DNA of 9,025 nucleotides. Origin: Oscillospiraceae bacterium (GTDB lineage Bacteria; Bacillota; Clostridia; Oscillospirales; Oscillospiraceae). This document shows, one piece after another, positions 1-5,085 of the stretch. The stretch covers positions 1-9,025 of the forward strand of contig JAIEFH010000151.1 in assembly GCA_029067025.1 (NCBI GenBank). Direction: 5' to 3'. Below the pieces are notes generated by a model. The model was not told the origin of the DNA, did no database searches, and worked only from the letters and a program-made list of their open reading frames with translations. Position 1 is the first letter of the stretch, and every line of letters begins with the position of its first letter. A program made the translations under genes and the position numbers.

Positions 1-437
1 GCCTTCCGCAAAGTAAAAGCGCCTGTGCCGCGAAAAGCGTCAGCACAAGCGCCGCATAAACAAAGCGTCAGTTTGCCGGGGATGGGGCTGGTCAATCCAA
101 TGCTGACCGCCAAGGCGTGGTTCATACCACGGATATGCTTGGGGGCCAACCGGCCAATGTACTTTGCCAGCCGATGCTTATCAAGGGTTCGTATCTGCTC
201 CATCAGGATGATGGACGGCAGTTCAAGGCCGTTCTCGGCGTTGATAAAGTAGTGGGTGGGCAACTTGGGCTTTACCCCCACCTTGCTGGATATGGCCGCA
301 ACGATCACCGTGGGACTGTGCTTGTTTCCCTTGTTGTTCTGGATAATGACAACGGGGCGATACCCCTCCTGTTCCGAGCCGACACCCCGGCCCAGATCAG
401 CGTAGTACATATCACCCCGCAGGTATGTCCTGCTCAT
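1..437 (-). CDS. mazF: MazF/PemK-family toxin, C-terminus beyond left edge
   Basis: Reading frame open from the ATG at 437 to the left edge: 145 residues, no stop. Known role of the family: a sequence-specific endoribonuclease that cleaves mRNA and stabilises mobile elements. The N-terminus shows the family pattern RGDMYYADLG (residues 7-16), then GSEQEGYRPVVIIQN (20-34, with conserved Arg27) and SPTVIVAAISS (41-51). The MazF fold should end near residue 120. After it comes an extension with Cys126, Cys128 and Cys131, which suggests a small zinc-binding tail as seen in some Clostridia mobile-element MazF proteins (my recollection, not checked). The start is well supported by AAAGGAGG about 8 bases upstream. 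No MazE-like ORF lies next to it in the window, so the antitoxin is either outside on the left or absent. The family call is firm; the tail function is inference. Confidence 0.9.
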   Translation of the reverse strand, partial: MSRTYLRGDMYYADLGRGVGSEQEGYRPVVIIQNNKGNKHSPTVIVAAISSKVGVKPKLPTHYFINAENGLELPSIILMEQIRTLDKHRLAKYIGRLAPKHIRGMNHALAVSIGLTSPIPGKLTLCLCGACADAFRGTGAFTLRK

Positions 438-487
438 GGTGCTATCCTCCTTTGAATGTTTAGACGGCCTGCACCGCCTATGTAGAG

Positions 488-568
488 GGCCGGACAGCGT
501 GACATATCATTGAGGTTGGCAAAGCATAAACGCTCCGCGTTTCAAGAAACCCATCACACTGTCCGGCC
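488..568. repeat. 15-bp inverted repeat with nested hairpin
   Basis: The arms are GGCCGGACAGCGTGA (488-502) and TCACACTGTCCGGCC (554-568), matching at 14 of 15 positions. Inside the 51-base spacer is a second perfect hairpin, AAACGC-TCC-GCGTTT (528-542). On the minus strand this would sit in the mazF 5' leader. It could be an RNA leader structure, a regulator site, or the ends of a very small non-coding mobile element. No clear target duplication is visible at the outer ends. Confidence 0.55.
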
Positions 569-804
569 TATATTCAAAGCAAAGCCTATTTGTCCTCGAC
601 ACCCCGGCCTGCTATCGGGAAATCATCAGACGGCTGGAGGCATACCAGCTCCACGGGATTCTCACCCCCGGCAGGTTCTCTGTCGGCTGCTCTCATTGCC
701 TGCGACGGCTTCACGCTGGAAAACGCTATCACGCTCGGACTGTGACTGAACAGGAGTATCGCCCCATTGCCGGTCGTGGCCTACCGGGAGCCGCCCGGAA
801 TTGA
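514..804 (+). pseudogene. Open frame without start codon, possible 5'-truncated gene
   Basis: This frame runs 96 codons from just after a TGA (511-513) to a TGA at 802-804 with no in-frame ATG, TTG or usable GTG. From about 571 on it reads like a real protein: residues such as LFVLDTPACYREIIRRLEAY, then GRFSVGCSHCLRRLHAGKRY with a CxxC pair, with mostly G/C third bases like neighbouring genes. The part that looks coding begins right after the right arm of the inverted repeat at 554-568, so the 5' end may have been lost or replaced there. I do not recognise the family. It could also be a chance open frame in GC-rich DNA; a TTG-started frame (510-749) over the same bases looks less protein-like. 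Confidence 0.3.
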
Positions 805-937
805 TAACCGCTGATTCTCGCTCCGTGCCGGACAAACATATCGCGGACCTAAATTGATAAGGTGGTGTCCCGTTGTCTTGCCCGACACATCCTGGCGCAG
901 CGGCTAAAACAGCTCACGGCAATGGGAATGTGCCTGA

Positions 938-975
938 TGAATGGGTATGAAATTTTCAAAGATCAAACCCATTCA
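938..975. repeat. Inverted repeat, 9-bp arms
   Basis: TGAATGGGT (938-946) and ACCCATTCA (967-975) are perfect complements. The spacer contains a further small dyad, TGAAA-T-TTTCA. It lies downstream of the sigma gene on the minus strand, next to the hairpin at 987-1029. Confidence 0.5.
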
Positions 976-986
976 CCGCACAAACG

Positions 987-1029
987 AGGAACAGGTGAAG
1001 GGCTTTCCATCGCCCTCCACCTGTTTCCT
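987..1029 (-). terminator. Hairpin after the sigma gene, likely terminator
   Basis: AGGAACAGGTG (987-997) pairs with CACCTGTTTCCT (1018-1029) with a one-base bulge, and the inner AAGGGC (998-1003) pairs with GCCCTC (1012-1017) through one G-T pair, leaving an 8-base loop. It starts 18 bases past the sigma stop codon on the minus strand. The run of T after the stem is weak, so termination may be partial or factor-assisted. Confidence 0.5.
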
Positions 1030-1046
1030 CACTTATAAAGGATTTT

Positions 1047-1559
1047 TCAACCCTCCATCAAAAAATATTTCAAAGTTTTTTCTGCTGCTACGACTGACTT
1101 GGCGACTGCTTGATAAGTACACCCCTCCATTTTTGCGATCTGCTCATAGGTACAGCCGCCAAAGTAGTACAACACCAATCTGCGCCGCTGTTTCTCTGGC
1201 AGTTTGGCAATGGCCTGACGGAGTGTTTCAACTTCTACCTGCTGGAAAACAGTGTCCTCCACGGATTCCTGCTGTTTTACCGCTCGTCTGTTCAGCGATG
1301 CCTCCGTCTGTTCGGACTGCTCATAGTGCCTGTCCGTTTCATTCATGAACGAGAGATCGTCCAACTCAAAGCGGTCAAAGGCATCAAACAGGGCCTTGTC
1401 GATCTCCATGCATTGCTCGGCCCCGGTGCCGTCCACAAAGGCAAGATAATAGCGGGGCTGATCCGTGCCGAGGCCCGTGGTGAATATCTCGTAGGGGTTG
1501 TCCTTGTCCTTCCGGCGCTTGGGCCGGGGATCGGTATTGTTCGGATGGTTGCCACCCAT
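1047..1559 (-). CDS. Sigma-70-like factor with region 4 only
   Basis: A 170-residue protein starting at the ATG at 1559, chosen over an upstream in-frame GTG (1613) because GGAGGT sits about 8 bases before it. The C-terminal third is a sigma region 4 helix-turn-helix: LRQAIAKLPEKQRRRLVLYY, then YEQIAKMEGCTYQAVAKSV. The N-terminal half (PRPKRRKDKDNPYEIF, then YYLAFVDGTG) has no region 2 pattern, so it resembles the small sigma-like proteins of conjugative elements rather than a full sigma factor. It occupies the place of Tn916 orf7, on the minus strand opposite an Orf9-type Xre gene, so it probably activates element genes such as excision or integration genes. It binds DNA in the cytoplasm with RNA polymerase (family knowledge). 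Its leader carries several hairpins. Confidence 0.85.
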   Translation of the reverse strand: MGGNHPNNTDPRPKRRKDKDNPYEIFTTGLGTDQPRYYLAFVDGTGAEQCMEIDKALFDAFDRFELDDLSFMNETDRHYEQSEQTEASLNRRAVKQQESVEDTVFQQVEVETLRQAIAKLPEKQRRRLVLYYFGGCTYEQIAKMEGCTYQAVAKSVVAAEKTLKYFLMEG

Positions 1560-1573
1560 TTTTTGTACCTCCA

Positions 1574-1600
1574 GTCTGAATTTTTTGGAAAAATTCAGAC
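1574..1600 (-). promoter_or_regulatory. Perfect 12-bp hairpin touching the sigma gene RBS
   Basis: GTCTGAATTTTT (1574-1585) and AAAAATTCAGAC (1589-1600) are exact complements around a 3-base loop. On the minus strand the GGAGGT ribosome binding site of the sigma gene begins one base after the stem, so folding could affect ribosome loading or protect the mRNA end. It could also be a protein-binding dyad. Confidence 0.6.
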
Positions 1601-1625
1601 CGGGGCGGGCCACGGCAACCGGGGG

Positions 1626-1721
1626 TTAGCGCCGATTCATGCCACTGCTCTGCACAAATGGGCAACAACAAAGCCGCAAAGGTACAATGACCTTTGCGGC
1701 TGCAAGAATGGACATAACCAT
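1626..1721 (-). CDS. Candidate 31-residue leader peptide
   Basis: A short ORF from the ATG at 1721 to a TAA at 1626-1628, with a second in-frame ATG at 1715. It begins MVMSILAAAKVIVPLRL and then has a CCC run. The 12-bp hairpin at 1673-1702 lies entirely inside it and is followed by a T-rich stretch coding for the Cys run, the arrangement of translation-coupled attenuators such as the tet(M) leader of Tn916-type elements. There is only a weak ribosome binding site (AGAGG about 14 bases upstream), so translation is uncertain. Confidence 0.35.
   Translation of the reverse strand: MVMSILAAAKVIVPLRLCCCPFVQSSGMNRR
1673..1702 (-). terminator. Attenuator-like hairpin in sigma leader
   Basis: AGCCGCAAAGGT (1673-1684) and ACCTTTGCGGCT (1691-1702) are exact complements with a 6-base loop. 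On the minus strand the stem is followed by TTGTTGTTG, a broken T run, so it could be a leaky intrinsic terminator in the leader of the sigma gene. On the plus strand no T run follows. Confidence 0.55.
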
Positions 1722-1870
1722 ATTGTAGAACTGTAGCCTCTACTTCATGGGTGCGAATTGCCCGCGCAGGAGCGAGAATTTTTTTGAGCGATCATCCTCA
1801 TTCCTGCGTGGTGCTGCATAGATAGTCGCTGCTTCTAATCAGCAGCGGATTGGCCGCACCAGACCAACAC

Positions 1871-1907
1871 AAAAAAATCCCTCCAAACTCAAAACGGGTT
1901 TGGGGGG
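1871..1907 (-). terminator. Intrinsic terminator, minus strand
   Basis: CCCTCCAAAC (1879-1888) pairs with GTTTGGGGGG (1898-1907) through one G-T pair. On the minus strand the stem runs into seven T residues (the A run at 1871-1877). It would stop minus-strand transcripts coming from the transfer operon or running antisense to xre before they enter the sigma leader. No gene ends directly before it. Confidence 0.65.
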
Positions 1908-1931
1908 AGCTGGTTCAAGGCATGGCAACGC

Positions 1932-1970
1932 GGCCCGCCCCAAAACACCGTTTTTTTATTAGGGCGGGTC
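1932..1970 (+). terminator. GC-rich dyad, possible plus-strand terminator
   Basis: GGCCCGCCCC (1932-1941) and AGGGCGGGTC (1961-1970) are complementary at 8 of 10 positions. The loop contains a run of seven T, and TATTTATTTTTC follows the right arm. If it is a plus-strand terminator it would insulate xre from transcripts reading in from the left. Confidence 0.35.
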
Positions 1971-2036
1971 TGCTATTTATTTTTCAGCCGTGTAGAATCA
2001 GCTATTTCACTTCTTGTTATAGGATATTGTAACTCG

Positions 2037-2065
2037 TTTATCTGGCACTCATATCTCTGTAAAAT
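2037..2065 (+). promoter_or_regulatory. Possible xre promoter
   Basis: TTTATC (2037-2042) and TAAAAT (2060-2065) are 17 bases apart and lie about 35 bases before the xre start. The -10 is a good match to TATAAT; the -35 is poor. A competing choice is TTGTTA (2014-2019) with TTTATC at 17-base spacing. Confidence 0.3.
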
Positions 2066-2090
2066 GGTGATTGTAATTCTAAAACAGAGA
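2054..2090 (+). promoter_or_regulatory. Dyad TCTCTGT/ACAGAGA overlapping the xre RBS
   Basis: TCTCTGT (2054-2060) and ACAGAGA (2084-2090) are perfect complements. The right arm adjoins and partly covers the AGAGAGGTG ribosome binding site used by the ATG at 2101. In DNA it could be the Xre protein's own operator; in RNA a stem here would hide the ribosome binding site. Confidence 0.4.
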
Positions 2091-2100
2091 GGTGCATATT

Positions 2101-2463
2101 ATGGACAAGCGAAACAACAGCTTTGAGTTTGACTTCACGCCGATTGGACAGGCTATCAAGCAGGCCCGTGAAGCCAGGGGCATGACGAGAGAGGATGTCG
2201 CGGAGATCATCGATTATGTGCCCCGGCACATCCAGGCCATTGAGAACGAGGGACAGGTACCCAGCGTTGAACTTTTGGTGCAGCTTGCCACCATGTTCGA
2301 CATTTCCATTGACGAGTACATATTCAAGGATAAGAGTACCGCCAAAAGTTCCATCCGCAGGCGGGTGGATACCTCGCTGGACGGGCTGACTGACCAGGAG
2401 CTTATCGTCATTGATGGGACCGCGAAAGGGCTGTATCAGGCGCGGGAGCTTGCCGATAAGTAG
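2101..2463 (+). CDS. Xre-family helix-turn-helix regulator, Tn916 Orf9 type
   Basis: A 120-residue DNA-binding protein, the only clear plus-strand gene in the window. The ATG at 2101 is preferred to the GTG at 2092 because GAGGTG lies 6 bases before it. Residues 14-68 form a Cro/C1-type helix-turn-helix: IGQAIKQAREARGMTREDV, then RHIQAIENEGQVPSVELLVQ and ATMFDISIDEYIF. The C-terminus (LTDQELIVIDGTAKGLYQAR) matches my memory of the Tn916 Orf9 layout, including its divergent orientation beside a sigma gene and a KTR gene. In Tn916 this protein is thought to repress the downstream regulatory genes, which gives the likely role here. It converges on the transfer operon terminator at 2473-2523. Confidence 0.88.
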   Translation: MDKRNNSFEFDFTPIGQAIKQAREARGMTREDVAEIIDYVPRHIQAIENEGQVPSVELLVQLATMFDISIDEYIFKDKSTAKSSIRRRVDTSLDGLTDQELIVIDGTAKGLYQARELADK

Positions 2464-2472
2464 CAGGTCTAC

Positions 2473-2523
2473 GAAAAAAAGAGCCGATGGACTATGGGAA
2501 ACTCCCATAAGTTCATCGGCTCT
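2473..2523 (-). terminator. Strong intrinsic terminator of the mobilization operon
   Basis: The left arm 2480-2499 and right arm 2503-2523 form a stem of about 20 pairs with one bulged A and one G-T pair, around a 3-base loop. On the minus strand it is followed by a run of T (A run 2474-2480). It lies 4 bases past the stop of the PcfB-KTR gene and 10 bases past the xre stop on the other strand, so it separates two converging transcripts. Confidence 0.9.
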
Positions 2524-2527
2524 GCGT

Positions 2528-2983
2528 CTATGCGTCCGGCTCTTTGATGATGGTCATTTTGAATTGTCGTACATTCACGATCACTTCCCGCTTGCACTTC
2601 GGACAGAATAGGGGAAAATTGAGCAGTTCCGTATCTTCTCTTACCTTTGTCCGTGTCCTGCTGCCGCAAAAAGGACATAATATCCATCCGTTGCTATCCA
2701 CAAATTTCATTTCGACATAAAGAACGCCGTACTTTTTGGCCTCCCGGCAAAATTGTTTGAGGTCGGTGTCCTTCACAGCGAACACCTTCAACTCCTTGCC
2801 GCTGCGGAGCATATTGGTCAGCCGGGTCTTGCCCTTGGTTTTCGTCTGCTCCCGCAGAATGGCGTACAGCAGGATCGCAAGCTGTTTTGCCCCAGCACCG
2901 GCCAGCTTGACCGCCACCTCACCGCCCTCCAGCGACATTCTCACGACCTGTTCCGCCGCGTCGCCTGAATAGCTCATACTCAT
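2528..2983 (-). CDS. PcfB (DUF3801) fragment fused to Cys-rich KTR domain
   Basis: A 151-residue protein. Residues 1-89 (MSMSYSGDAAEQVVRMSLEG through LKQFCREAKKYGVLY) are the N-terminal half of a PcfB/DUF3801 conjugation protein, which normally sits between the relaxase and the VirD4-type coupling protein. From about residue 90 the sequence changes to a Tn916-Orf6-like Cys-rich KTR domain: WILCPFCG (Cys103, Cys106), VREDTELLNFPLFCPKC (Cys127, Cys130) and a KEPDA end. The four cysteines fit a zinc ribbon. A full DUF3801 protein should be clearly longer, so its C-terminus is missing. No ribosome binding site precedes the internal ATG at 2710, so one fused protein is expected. The gene overlaps the relaxase end by 65 bases and has AAAGGAG before its ATG. 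Function of the fusion is unknown; recombination is the likely cause. Confidence 0.85.
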   Translation of the reverse strand: MSMSYSGDAAEQVVRMSLEGGEVAVKLAGAGAKQLAILLYAILREQTKTKGKTRLTNMLRSGKELKVFAVKDTDLKQFCREAKKYGVLYVEMKFVDSNGWILCPFCGSRTRTKVREDTELLNFPLFCPKCKREVIVNVRQFKMTIIKEPDA

Positions 2984-4343
2984 TCAACTCCTTTCGTTCG
3001 GTTTCCTTTTGCTCTATCAGCCGTTCCAGATTTTCTTTGACCTGCCCGGAACGCTGGGCAATACCGTCACATAAAACCACCTCCTTTCGCAGCGTCTTTA
3101 GACGTCTGGAAATGGCGCTGATTTTCTGTTTCACCTCATCGGCGGCAATGGCGTCGCCCTGGCGCACCAGCCGCCGAACTTCCTTTCGGAGTTCCTGCCG
3201 CTGGGCGGTCAGAGTGCCGATTTCCGCCGACGATTTCTCCCGGTGGGCAGTCAGCTCCCCGATGGTGCCGATGTGCTGTTTTCCCAGGAATCGGGTTTCC
3301 GCGTCCAGACGGTCCAGCTTGGCAATGTCCTCACGCAACAAAAAAGACACCCGTTTGACGGATGCCGGTCGCTTGACGATGATGTGAAGTTCGTAGCAAT
3401 AGCGGAAATACAGCGCCCGCAGGCCGGTGACTTTTTTCCTGGGCTGGCTCCGCACCCGGTAGCGCCGGGGCGGTTTCCGCTCTACCTCCGGGAACGGGGC
3501 TTGCTTTCGGAGGTTTTGCAAAATCCTTCCTTTGATTTCTTCCAGCGTGTAACCCTCGCCCAGCTTGTGAAAGCGGAAATACCCACCCGCGTCTGGCGGT
3601 TTCAGCCCCGGATATTTCAATGGAGCGCCACCCTTACCATGGGTTTTGAATTGGTAGCCCATCTCGGTCATGACGCGGATAAAGTCTCGCTCGGTGGTGG
3701 AGGCGAGGATGGCACGGTCAATGTCGGCCCGGATGGTCCCCCGGTGGGTAGGCTTGCCGTTCTGCTCTGCCTGCCACTCGCCGTAGCTCTTGGCCCGTCC
3801 TCCGGGATTCTCAATGACGGAAATGACATACTCCCGGCAAAGCCGGTCTGATACCTCCCGCATACGGGCGTAATCGGCGGGGGAATTGTAGAACTTCTTG
3901 CCATCCGCCCAGGACACCGAGTTAATAACAAAGTGGTTGTGATAGTGCCCGGTGTTGCAATGGGTAGCCACTACCACTTCAAAGCGGTCGCCCCATAACT
4001 CCTGTGCCAGCTTGACGCCGATCTCGTGGGCAACCTCCGCCGTGACTTCATCGGCCTTAAACGATTGATAGCCGTGATAGCACACCCGGCCCCCCAGCTT
4101 GCCATAAAAACGCTTTGTTTCCATGAATTGCGCGGCGGCGGTGTCCTCCCGGCAGTTCAGGCAGGACACATAGGAGCGGCGCTCGGTTTTCATATCATTG
4201 GCGGCGTACTCCACCACATTGTCAACCGTGTGAAAGGATGCCAATTCCTCATAGCCGCCCTCGGTGGTTTTCTCCGGGTTGCGGGCGTAATTTATCACCC
4301 GGTCCACACGCCCCTTTATGGGCCAGATGGAGGTCACGGCCAT
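2919..4343 (-). CDS. MOBP-type relaxase (mobilization nuclease)
   Basis: A 474-residue relaxase of the PF03432 family. It nicks oriT, stays bound to the 5' end through a tyrosine, and pilots the strand into the recipient. Residues 17-25 read INYARNPEKT-like, with Tyr19 the probable catalytic residue. The metal-binding motif is at 128-137: HCNTGHYHNH with His128, His133, His135 and His137. The C-terminal part (about 340-460) is Lys/Glu/Arg-rich and predicted by eye to be helical coiled coil. It starts one base after the mobC stop with only a weak ribosome binding site, so translation is probably coupled to mobC. Length is in the usual range for Tn1549-like relaxases. The catalytic motifs look intact, so the protein should be active. 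Confidence 0.93.
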   Translation of the reverse strand: MAVTSIWPIKGRVDRVINYARNPEKTTEGGYEELASFHTVDNVVEYAANDMKTERRSYVSCLNCREDTAAAQFMETKRFYGKLGGRVCYHGYQSFKADEVTAEVAHEIGVKLAQELWGDRFEVVVATHCNTGHYHNHFVINSVSWADGKKFYNSPADYARMREVSDRLCREYVISVIENPGGRAKSYGEWQAEQNGKPTHRGTIRADIDRAILASTTERDFIRVMTEMGYQFKTHGKGGAPLKYPGLKPPDAGGYFRFHKLGEGYTLEEIKGRILQNLRKQAPFPEVERKPPRRYRVRSQPRKKVTGLRALYFRYCYELHIIVKRPASVKRVSFLLREDIAKLDRLDAETRFLGKQHIGTIGELTAHREKSSAEIGTLTAQRQELRKEVRRLVRQGDAIAADEVKQKISAISRRLKTLRKEVVLCDGIAQRSGQVKENLERLIEQKETERKELNEYELFRRRGGTGRENVAGGR

Positions 4344-4344
4344 G

Positions 4345-4674
4345 TCAGTCCGCCGCCGTGGTATAGGTGTCCGAGATCAGCTTCTCCACAGCCCAGTTTT
4401 CGTCCAGGGCCTTGCGGAGCTGGGGCACGTCCAGTAGCCCCCTGGCGTTGGCAATCTTCAAAACCTGGTCGATGTTATAGCCCACGCGCCGCACCTCCCG
4501 GATCAGCATGGGCACGTCAGCGGGCGGGGCCTCCTTCACCACCGCGCCGTTGAGGATGCGGCGGCAGTAGCCCTCACGGGACAGGCCCGCCTTGCGGGAT
4601 TTCTTGGTCAGGGCGTCCAGCTCGGCCCTGGTAAAGCGGATTTTCATTTCCAGCGTTCTTCTCAAAAAAATCAT
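4345..4674 (-). CDS. mobC: MobC-like relaxosome accessory protein
   Basis: A 109-residue protein of the PF05713 type that binds oriT and helps the relaxase open it. Residues 10-40 (MKIRFTRAELDALTKKS, then GLSREGYCRRIL) look like a ribbon-helix-helix DNA-binding part; residues 56-80 (MLIREVRRVGYNIDQVLKIA) carry the MobC signature. The start is uncertain: the ATG at 4674 has its AAAGG directly against it, while a TTG at 4665 would be 7 bases from AAGGA, and an ATG at 4647 would give a 100-residue form. The candidate oriT lies just upstream, as expected for mobC-relaxase operons. Confidence 0.88.
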   Translation of the reverse strand: MIFLRRTLEMKIRFTRAELDALTKKSRKAGLSREGYCRRILNGAVVKEAPPADVPMLIREVRRVGYNIDQVLKIANARGLLDVPQLRKALDENWAVEKLISDTYTTAAD

Positions 4675-4691
4675 CCTTTCTATACGGGGTC

Positions 4692-4737
4692 ACAGGGGCG
4701 GTAGCCCCTGTCAAGCTGAATTGTGGCCCCACAATTC
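4692..4737 (-). other. Candidate origin of transfer (oriT)
   Basis: Two inverted repeats lie side by side 18 bases before mobC: ACAGGGGC/GCCCCTGT (4692-4699 and 4704-4711, 4-base loop) and GAATTGTGG/CCACAATTC (4718-4726 and 4729-4737, 2-base spacer). Paired repeats upstream of mobC and the relaxase are the usual form of MOBP origins, and the arrangement resembles what I recall from Tn1549-like elements. The nick position cannot be read from the sequence alone. The same repeats could serve as an autoregulation site for MobC. Confidence 0.6.
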
Positions 4738-4835
4738 GTTGCTTGTTAAGACAATGCCGCCCTCTGCGCCTGCGGCGCGGGACAACGTGCGGGGTTGGTG
4801 GTCGCCGGGAAAAACAGCGCCGTGTTTTGCCGCTC

Positions 4836-5018
4836 TCAGCCCTCCTTTCGCCGCTCTGCGCTGGGCGGACGTTCTGCAAGCCAAAGCTCCCGCTTGGCCT
4901 GCATATACTCGTCATACGCAAGCTGGCGGTTGATTTGGTCAAGCCACGCCCGTTCCGCTGGGGAAACCCAGCGAGTGTGCCTGGGAGGGGGCTTGCCCCG
5001 TGGTATTTTCAATGGCAT
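4836..5018 (-). CDS. Small basic hypothetical protein, 60 residues
   Basis: Starts at the ATG at 5018, which has AGAAGGTG about 7 bases upstream; a longer frame from 5108 runs through the terminator hairpins and is unlikely to be used. The N-terminus is basic and Pro-rich (PLKIPRGKPPPRHTRWVS), followed by a probable helical stretch AERAWLDQINRQLAYDEYMQ. No recognised domain, no signal peptide. It is the first gene after the parR-like terminator and precedes oriT and mobC, so it may belong to the mobilization operon or act as a small DNA-binding accessory. Confidence 0.6.
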   Translation of the reverse strand: MPLKIPRGKPPPRHTRWVSPAERAWLDQINRQLAYDEYMQAKRELWLAERPPSAERRKEG

Positions 5019-5046
5019 GGAAACGCACCTTCTTTCTTTCAGATGG

Positions 5047-5065
5047 TGACGGCTATCTGCCGTCA
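5047..5065. repeat. Hairpin TGACGGC/GCCGTCA
   Basis: Perfect 7-bp arms (5047-5053 and 5059-5065) around a 5-base loop, 29 bases upstream of the 60-residue gene. The arms share GACGGC with the terminator stem at 5090-5106, so the same short motif occurs four times within 60 bases in alternating orientation. Confidence 0.6.
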
Positions 5066-5071
5066 TGGTCA

Positions 5072-5085
5072 TTTGTGGCCACAAA
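5072..5085. promoter_or_regulatory. 14-bp perfect palindrome TTTGTGGCCACAAA
   Basis: A gapless palindrome between two GACGGC hairpins. Its core TTGTGG...CCACAA also occurs in the right-hand oriT repeat (4721-4734). A homodimeric regulator such as MobC, the ParR-like protein or the Xre protein could bind both. That link is inference. Confidence 0.5.

Larger units (their letters stand above)
438..1046. other. Gene-poor, hairpin-rich intergenic stretch
   Basis: About 600 bases between the mazF start and the sigma gene stop, with no convincing complete gene on either strand. It holds a long inverted repeat (488-568), a plus-strand reading frame without a start codon (514-804), a direct repeat AATTGATAA at 799-807 and 852-860, an inverted repeat at 938-975 and a long hairpin at 987-1029. 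The promoter for mazF must lie in the left part if the gene is transcribed on its own; I could not pick out a clear -35/-10 pair. Confidence 0.6.
1560..2100. other. Regulatory region between divergent Xre and sigma genes
   Basis: About 540 bases with no long gene. From the sigma side it holds a 12-bp-stem hairpin next to the sigma RBS (1574-1600), a 31-residue leader ORF (1626-1721) spanning a 12-bp hairpin (1673-1702), a 7-bp dyad CGCTGCT/AGCAGCG (1827-1847), a minus-strand terminator-like hairpin (1871-1907), a GC-rich dyad (1932-1970), and the xre promoter area with a dyad (2054-2090). The density of structures suggests layered control of the sigma gene, as in the regulatory end of Tn916-type elements (inference). 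Confidence 0.6.

Noticed and set aside
291..437. MazF start further upstream
   Set aside because: The ATG at 437 has AAAGGAGG at good spacing and begins the conserved family N-terminus; no upstream extension is needed.
1110..1736. 208-codon open frame on the plus strand
   Set aside because: It is antisense to the sigma-like gene, which has a good RBS and a clear helix-turn-helix. The plus-strand translation shows no recognisable domain.
2038..2508. 156-codon open frame on the minus strand
   Set aside because: Antisense to the Xre gene, which has the better RBS and a clear family match.
3243..3851. 202-codon open frame on the plus strand
   Set aside because: Antisense to the relaxase coding region, no start signal and no recognised domain.
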